In this document: piece by piece, positions 32,551 through 36,468 of the stretch
How positions within the stretch are numbered: the stretch's first letter is position 1
Layout of the letters: each line of letters starts with the position of its first letter
From: Terriglobales bacterium
Lineage (GTDB): Bacteria; Acidobacteriota; Terriglobia; Terriglobales; Acidobacteriaceae
Direction: 5' to 3'
DNA length: 36,468 bases
Assembly: GCA_030038475.1 (NCBI GenBank)
Contig: JASHOU010000103.1
Span: 1 to 36,468 of the forward strand
The notes under the pieces: model-generated
Database searches by the model: none
The model's input: only the letters and a program-made list of their open reading frames with translations
Told to the model about the DNA's origin: nothing
Translations under genes and position numbers: made by a program

Positions 32551-32739
32551 CTACAACATTCCGCCGGTTTTGATGGCCAAGGTGCTGAGCGCCATTTCCA
32601 GTTTGGTGATGGCGGCGGCCAGTTCAGGATGGTGTCCGAGTTTCGCTTGCAATTCCTTGAGAATTTTGTGGGCGCTGGCAATGTGCTCGGCGGCCTGCTG
32701 AGGATTTTGCGGAGGATTGGGCTGATTCGGTGATGCCAC
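32551..32739 (-). CDS. Small helical protein, 62 residues, unknown
   Basis: The frame encodes ASPNQPNPPQNPQQAAEHIASAHKILKELQAKLGHHPELAAAITKLEMALSTLAIKTGGML. A Pro/Asn-rich start is followed by two amphipathic helices. The start is set by the ribosome site: AAGGAG at 32747-32752 lies 7 nt from a GTG at 32739, whereas an ATG further up (32763) sits before that site. I recognise no family. It lies between the M56 peptidase and split-barrel genes, all on the minus strand. Confidence 0.55.
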   Translation of the reverse strand: MASPNQPNPPQNPQQAAEHIASAHKILKELQAKLGHHPELAAAITKLEMALSTLAIKTGGML

Positions 32740-32834
32740 TGTTTCACTCCTTGTAAAGCCCATTGTATACAGGAATGCCTCAAGGACGACCGCGCGGCCG
32801 CGAGTCGTGTCGATCGAGTTCAGATGCGATTCGG

Positions 32835-33770
32835 CTACCGGATAAACCACTCCGTGATTTCATGCGTGAGGGCGAGCACGGGCCGGTGCGCAACGGTGAG
32901 CAACAAGGAAAGGGCTACCAGGAATGGCATGACAAACCAGGTGCGAATGCGCACACGCCGCGACTTGCTTGCTTCGTCCCACTCAAGCAGACACGCGACC
33001 CGCTCGCTTACGGAGCCAGCCACGAAGCCGGCGCTGCAGAGCGGAGGCGCTTTGGGAACGAGGCGGGAAAGCTTGACCAATGCCGCGGCCAAATCCAGAG
33101 CATCACGCTGATTCGAGACCGCTGCATCGTCGGCGGCGCGTTCGGAGGCTTGCGACCATGCACTTTCCAACTTGGCCATGCCCGGAAAAGTGCAAAAAGC
33201 CAGGATGAGCCTCTTCAAGTTGTCGCGAGATTTCATGTGCTCATGTTCATGTTTGAGCGCCATGCGCAGCTCGTCTGGAGTTAACAGCGCAACCGTAGAT
33301 TCTGAAACCAGGACTCGCGGATGGCAGAGTCCGACAACGATGAGCGGAGGGCTTTCGCGTCGAGACTGAAAGGTTACAGTGGAGTTGGCATCGACTCGCA
33401 GAGGACGTCCGCCCTCGAGCCAGCAAGTGACCGCACGCGAAGTCCTGGTGTGGGCTGCAATGGCGCGGCACAAGCCAGAAGCGATTAACAGGAGAGCGCA
33501 GACGCCGAGCGCGAGAAGTATGGCGTTCATGCCCTGATGGATGGGGATCGGCCGCATGAGTTGGAACGACGGCACGACCAATGCGAACGTTATGACGAGC
33601 GAGCCCAGGAGGGGAAGAATGCGCAACCCGAAGAGTATGGTGGCCACACTCTGTTGTGCCACATGCGAAGGCTTCAGGGTACGCCATACCATCCCGACCA
33701 GCATCGAGAGGAGACAGTAGAGCAGCAGGAACCAATCGAGCGCGACCGTCGTTTGAAGGAGGAAAAACAT
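32835..33770 (-). CDS. M56/BlaR1-like membrane metallopeptidase without sensor domain
   Basis: This 311-residue protein has about three N-terminal membrane helices (11-29, 42-66, 83-104). A cytoplasmic loop carries HEHEH at 174-178 in ALKHEHEHMKSRDN, the HExxH zinc site of the BlaR1/MecR1 antirepressor family, and the helix at about 283-300 closes it. No C-terminal penicillin-binding sensor domain follows, unlike classical BlaR1. In BlaR1 systems the peptidase inactivates the BlaI repressor. The BlaI-type gene lies 37 bp upstream on the same strand. What is sensed here is unknown. The ATG has GGGGAG 8-10 nt upstream. Confidence 0.8.
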   Translation of the reverse strand: MFFLLQTTVALDWFLLLYCLLSMLVGMVWRTLKPSHVAQQSVATILFGLRILPLLGSLVITFALVVPSFQLMRPIPIHQGMNAILLALGVCALLLIASGLCRAIAAHTRTSRAVTCWLEGGRPLRVDANSTVTFQSRRESPPLIVVGLCHPRVLVSESTVALLTPDELRMALKHEHEHMKSRDNLKRLILAFCTFPGMAKLESAWSQASERAADDAAVSNQRDALDLAAALVKLSRLVPKAPPLCSAGFVAGSVSERVACLLEWDEASKSRRVRIRTWFVMPFLVALSLLLTVAHRPVLALTHEITEWFIR

Positions 33771-33807
33771 CAGCGTCGCTCCCCGGCTTTTCTCACTGTT
33801 CGTTCAA

Positions 33808-34239
33808 CTACTTTGAATTGTTACGGCGCTTTTCGTCCACGAGGCGCCCGAGTTCCTCAAGCAGTTCGGCGTCGTGCTCGCCAATTTCCTCTACCATTCC
33901 TGAAATCAGAAGGGGCCCGGCCACGCCGAGACCCAGAACCTGACGGATGGCGTGGCTGGCGACATTGCGTTCGACTTCCGCGCGCGAGAAGCGGGGCACA
34001 TAGCGGAAGGTTAATACCTTGCTGCCTTTGACGGCAATGCGATCGACCAGGCCTTTCTTACGCATGCGATTCAGCGTGGTCATGATCGTCATGTAGGCGC
34101 GGCCGATTTCGGCGCAGTTGCGAAGTTCGCGAATGGTGACGCCGTCGGGGCGCTGCCACATCGCCGAGAGCAGGCGTTGCTCGAGGATCCCAAGCCGGAT
34201 TTTGCGAGATGCTCGAAGTAGGCGGAAGATATCGGTCAT
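33808..34239 (-). CDS. BlaI/MecI/CopY-family winged-helix repressor
   Basis: This 143-residue regulator has a winged helix at residues about 15-80 (LGILEQRLLSAMWQRPDGVTIRELRNCAEIGRAYMTIMTTLNRMRKKGLVDRIAVKGSKVLTFRYVP) and a helical C-terminal dimerisation part. It is the likely repressor paired with the M56 peptidase gene downstream. It should bind operator dyads near its own promoter, but no TACA-N-TGTA-type operator is obvious in 34240-34438. A GTGCA-N6-TGCAC repeat at 34353-34368 is the only candidate. No strong ribosome site is visible before the ATG. Confidence 0.88.
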   Translation of the reverse strand: MTDIFRLLRASRKIRLGILEQRLLSAMWQRPDGVTIRELRNCAEIGRAYMTIMTTLNRMRKKGLVDRIAVKGSKVLTFRYVPRFSRAEVERNVASHAIRQVLGLGVAGPLLISGMVEEIGEHDAELLEELGRLVDEKRRNNSK

Positions 34240-34420
34240 TTTGATTGTGATGAAACCCCGGCGATCGGACCCCAGGCGATCAGCCCCACAGACTCAGGGA
34301 GTTTACGATGAAATCGGATTGAGTTGGTAGGGAATTTTCGAGTGATCGCAGAGTGCAGAAGTTTGCACAGCCAAGCTCCAAATGACCCGTTCGACGAGCA
34401 CGCACGCCCGCGTAAAGCCT

Positions 34421-34437
34421 AGTTCTAAAGAGGAACT
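34421..34437. terminator. Hairpin after the TonB_C gene
   Basis: AGTTC-N7-GAACT sits directly beyond the minus-strand stop at 34439. The arms are only 5 bp and no U-tract follows, so support is weak. Confidence 0.3.
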
Positions 34438-34438
34438 T

Positions 34439-35287
34439 CTAGAAGAGATGAAACGTCACTTCGACGTTGACCATAGTTGCTACGGGCTGGCCGTCTTTTT
34501 GCCCGGGTCTAAACCTCCAAGTGCTAACGGCCTCCACGGCTTTTTCGTCTAGGCCCAGTCCAAGTGGCCTTACGACTCGAATGTCTTTTGGTTTCCCGTC
34601 GCTGCCCACCACCAGCCACAGGACAACAGTACCGTTAAGCTTCGCAATTCGCGCTTCTTTCGAATACTCCGGATCCGGAGCGTAATTCGCCCAGGGTCCT
34701 GAAACTGCGCCCGGCTTGATAAAGTAGACTGGCTCCGTTGGCGTCGGCGCATCCTGCGATGGCCTTGGCTTTCCGCCTACGTAGGAGCGCCAGAAATCGG
34801 GAACAATGTCCACTATTGATTCGGTATCGCTCAAGAAGACAGCGTTCATTGCCGAGGAAATCTCTTTTTCATCTGCGTTCTGTTTGGGGAATTCGATATC
34901 AATATTGACCTTGAGATCGCGAAGCGTGTTTCGCAGTTCCCTATATTGCTTAAACTCAGGCTGCTGAAGGGAGACTAACAGGTCGACCGGTTTGTGCTGT
35001 GAGTCGAACCCAACCCAAATCCGTCGCGCAGCGATCTGCAGAAGCGCGCCGCTCAGATGGATATCTTCTATGGCGATCTGCCCATCGACCGTCCAAGCGC
35101 CGGTGCGAGCCTTGCCATCCAGAGTGCCATCAGAATGAAATCTCAAATGCTCGCCGGAGTAGAACTGACGCAGGGTCATTGTCTTGCCTACATAGTCCGA
35201 CTTGAGTTGCTTGTCGAGGTCGTTGGCATATGCGAAGGCCGCCGTGACGAAGAAGGCGAGTAGCGCTGCAGGGAGGTTACGTTTCAT
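34439..35287 (-). CDS. Exported TonB C-terminal-domain protein
   Basis: This 282-residue protein has a cleavable-looking signal (LPAALLAFFVTAAFAYA). The middle part (about 20-190) is of unknown fold (TLRQFYSGEHLRFHSDGTLDGKARTGAWTVDGQIAIEDIHLSG). The C-terminal TonB domain is at about 200-282 (APDPEYSKEARIAKLNGTVVLWLVVGSDGKPKDIRVVRPLGLGLDEKAVEAVSTWRFRPGQKDGQPV). It lacks the membrane anchor of true energy-transducing TonB, so it may be a periplasmic protein that uses the fold for other contacts. The GGAAG upstream is an acceptable ribosome site. It lies between the BlaI and RNase R genes on the same strand. Confidence 0.78.
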   Translation of the reverse strand: MKRNLPAALLAFFVTAAFAYANDLDKQLKSDYVGKTMTLRQFYSGEHLRFHSDGTLDGKARTGAWTVDGQIAIEDIHLSGALLQIAARRIWVGFDSQHKPVDLLVSLQQPEFKQYRELRNTLRDLKVNIDIEFPKQNADEKEISSAMNAVFLSDTESIVDIVPDFWRSYVGGKPRPSQDAPTPTEPVYFIKPGAVSGPWANYAPDPEYSKEARIAKLNGTVVLWLVVGSDGKPKDIRVVRPLGLGLDEKAVEAVSTWRFRPGQKDGQPVATMVNVEVTFHLF

Positions 35288-35353
35288 AAGACGCTTCCGG
35301 ATGACTTAGGGAGCTTACTATAAGTAGGACGAGCAACAATAATAATTCGTGAC

Positions 35354-36468
35354 TTATTGCTGGTGCTTACGTCTTGGGTGGGGAGTTTGGCTTTCTCCTG
35401 GGTCATCTTCGAGCAGGGCGAACTGAATTTTCTTTTCCACCGGGTCGATGCGATCGACTAACACGCGCACGCGATCTCCCAAGCTGAAGGTCTTGCGCGA
35501 ACGCTGGCCGATGATCTGGCGCGTGTTTTCGTGATAGGTGTAATGGTCGCCATCGGTATCGCCGAGCGCGTTTAGCGGAACCAGGCCTTCGACGAAAAGG
35601 TCGGTGAGTTCGACGAAGAAACCGAATTTCGTGACGCTGATGATGAGGCCGTCGAAATCTTCACCGATGCAGCGCTCCATGAATTTTACTTTTTTCCATT
35701 CCATGAGGGCGCGCTCGGCTTCATCGGCGCGGCGTTCGGTGAGGCTCGATTCTTCGGCGATGGCGTGAAGTTGGTCGAGCGAAATCGGTCCGCCGAGGGG
35801 TGCGAGCGCGTGTTGATGGGCGGCGCGGTCGCGGCGCTTGGACCAAGGAGTGGGCGGACCCCCAGGGGCTGAAGCCCCTTTCGTTAGTGATCGCTTTTCG
35901 GCACGACTAAAGTCATGCCTTTCCCGGTTTGTTCCCACGTCGAGACTGCCTGAGGTTGCCACCGGTATCTCCCCGTCGAATTTTTCGGGTGAGTGGCGCA
36001 ATACGTCTTTCAATATCCGGTGCACGATCAGGTCGGGATAGCGGCGGATGGGCGAGGTGAAATGCGTATACGTTGTCGCCGCTAGAGCGAAGTGGCCAAG
36101 ATTTTCTTCGGAGTAGCGTGCCTGCTTGAGCGAGCGCAGCATCAGAAAACTGAGAATTCTTTCTTCCGGCTTGCCGGCGATTTTCTGCGTAAGCTTCTGA
36201 TACATGCGCGGCGTGATGTGGATTTCTTTGGGCACTTCGATTTCCCGCACCCGCTTGCCCGTGCCGCGCGCGTCGCGGCGGTCGGCTTTGAACTGCACGC
36301 GCTCGATGGGCAAAGCTCCGACGCCGAGCGAGTATCCGAAGGTGGCGGCGATGACTTCGAAGTCGTAAACGCGCTTGGCGTCGGGCTTTTCGTGGATGCG
36401 ATAAAGCGAGGCGATGCGTTTATTCTCGAGATAATGCGCGACCGATTCGTTCGCCGAGAGCATGAATT
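35354..36468 (-). CDS. rnr: Ribonuclease R, C-terminal part, with in-frame REP insertion
   Basis: The gene runs off the right edge and is open through 36468. The visible part starts FMLSANESVAHYLENKRIASLYRIHEKPD, inside the RNB exonuclease domain. It continues with SLKQARYSEENLGHFALAATTYTHFTSPIRRYPDLIVHR and LTERRADEAERALMEWKKVKFMERCIGEDFDG, then the C-terminal S1 domain (FDGLIISVTKFGFFVELTDLFVEGLVPL...). RNase R is a 3'-5' exoribonuclease degrading structured RNA. Between LIVHRILKDVLRHSP and ISLDQLHAIAEES there is an extra stretch of roughly 60 residues that carries two REP-like palindromes and looks unlike RNase R. The reading frame survives, so the enzyme is presumably full length with a loop insertion. 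Confidence 0.85.
   Translation of the reverse strand, partial: FMLSANESVAHYLENKRIASLYRIHEKPDAKRVYDFEVIAATFGYSLGVGALPIERVQFKADRRDARGTGKRVREIEVPKEIHITPRMYQKLTQKIAGKPEERILSFLMLRSLKQARYSEENLGHFALAATTYTHFTSPIRRYPDLIVHRILKDVLRHSPEKFDGEIPVATSGSLDVGTNRERHDFSRAEKRSLTKGASAPGGPPTPWSKRRDRAAHQHALAPLGGPISLDQLHAIAEESSLTERRADEAERALMEWKKVKFMERCIGEDFDGLIISVTKFGFFVELTDLFVEGLVPLNALGDTDGDHYTYHENTRQIIGQRSRKTFSLGDRVRVLVDRIDPVEKKIQFALLEDDPGESQTPHPRRKHQQ
35863..35878. repeat. REP-like palindrome in rnr, unit A
   Basis: AGGGGCT-GA-AGCCCCT, perfect arms, inside the coding sequence. Together with the second palindrome 22 bp on, it is the signature of an interspersed repeat. Confidence 0.7.
35900..35919. repeat. REP-like palindrome in rnr, unit B
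   Basis: GGCACGACT-AA-AGTCATGCC, 9-bp arms with one mismatch, inside the coding sequence next to unit A. Confidence 0.65.

Noticed and set aside
32478-32783. N-terminal extension of the split-barrel protein
   Set aside because: It overlaps the 62-residue gene in another frame and its Pro/Arg/Trp/Ser-rich sequence is not protein-like.

Overview
The window looks like a chromosome fragment of an Acidobacteriota species (Terriglobia-like). This is inferred from gene content: the 3' end of a large TonB-dependent receptor with the motif FFNILNHPNF, a giant propeller/Y_Y_Y hybrid-type histidine kinase, paired DUF3300/DUF2950 proteins, a VWFA-related protein, a BlaI/M56 pair, TonB_C proteins and REP-like palindromes. 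No rRNA, tRNA, CRISPR array or prophage was seen. The ends cut a TonB-dependent receptor (left) and an RNase R gene (right).

Layout. 1-1157: receptor tail and a decayed patatin-like phospholipase. 1158-5418: a redox operon of a tetraheme cytochrome c, a four-cluster ferredoxin-like subunit and an NrfD-type quinone-interacting membrane subunit, followed by a large polytopic membrane protein; no catalytic subunit is present. 5842-9859: a DUF3300, DUF2950 and K+-channel-like operon behind a sigma-54-type promoter. 10188-16289 (minus strand): a PAS-AAA+-Fis sigma-54 activator, a DoxX protein, a NarL-type response regulator and its 1049-residue sensor kinase. 16516-18741: a second sigma-54 promoter driving a small exported protein and an overlapping pyruvate/indolepyruvate-type decarboxylase. 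18939-19341: a third sigma-54 promoter and a small unknown protein. 19414-25937: secreted proteins, a gluzincin and an M1-like metallopeptidase, a receiver protein and FabG. 25950-27137: a REP/RAYT mosaic element and a consensus ParB-binding parS site. 27138-32477: an MltD-like transglycosylase, a quinone oxidoreductase, a VWFA-related protein and an FMN split-barrel protein. 32551-36468: M56/BlaI, a TonB_C protein and the RNase R tail.

Main discovery candidate. Three separate promoters (near 5842, 16516 and 18939) have GG-N10-GC sigma-54 architecture. Each has a related element around TC(A/C)CGAAATC(T/C)CG centred about 70.5-72.5 bp upstream of its -24 GG, and a sigma-54 activator gene lies between them. 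I read this as a local sigma-54 regulon joining envelope proteins (DUF3300/DUF2950), a K+ channel, a 2-keto-acid decarboxylase and two small exported proteins of unknown function.

Other notable points are a REP-type repeat inserted in frame in RNase R, a RAYT whose C-terminus is encoded by a REP hairpin, a 16/16 match to parS, and 15-nt tandem repeats encoding xNDxx pentapeptides in three unrelated genes.
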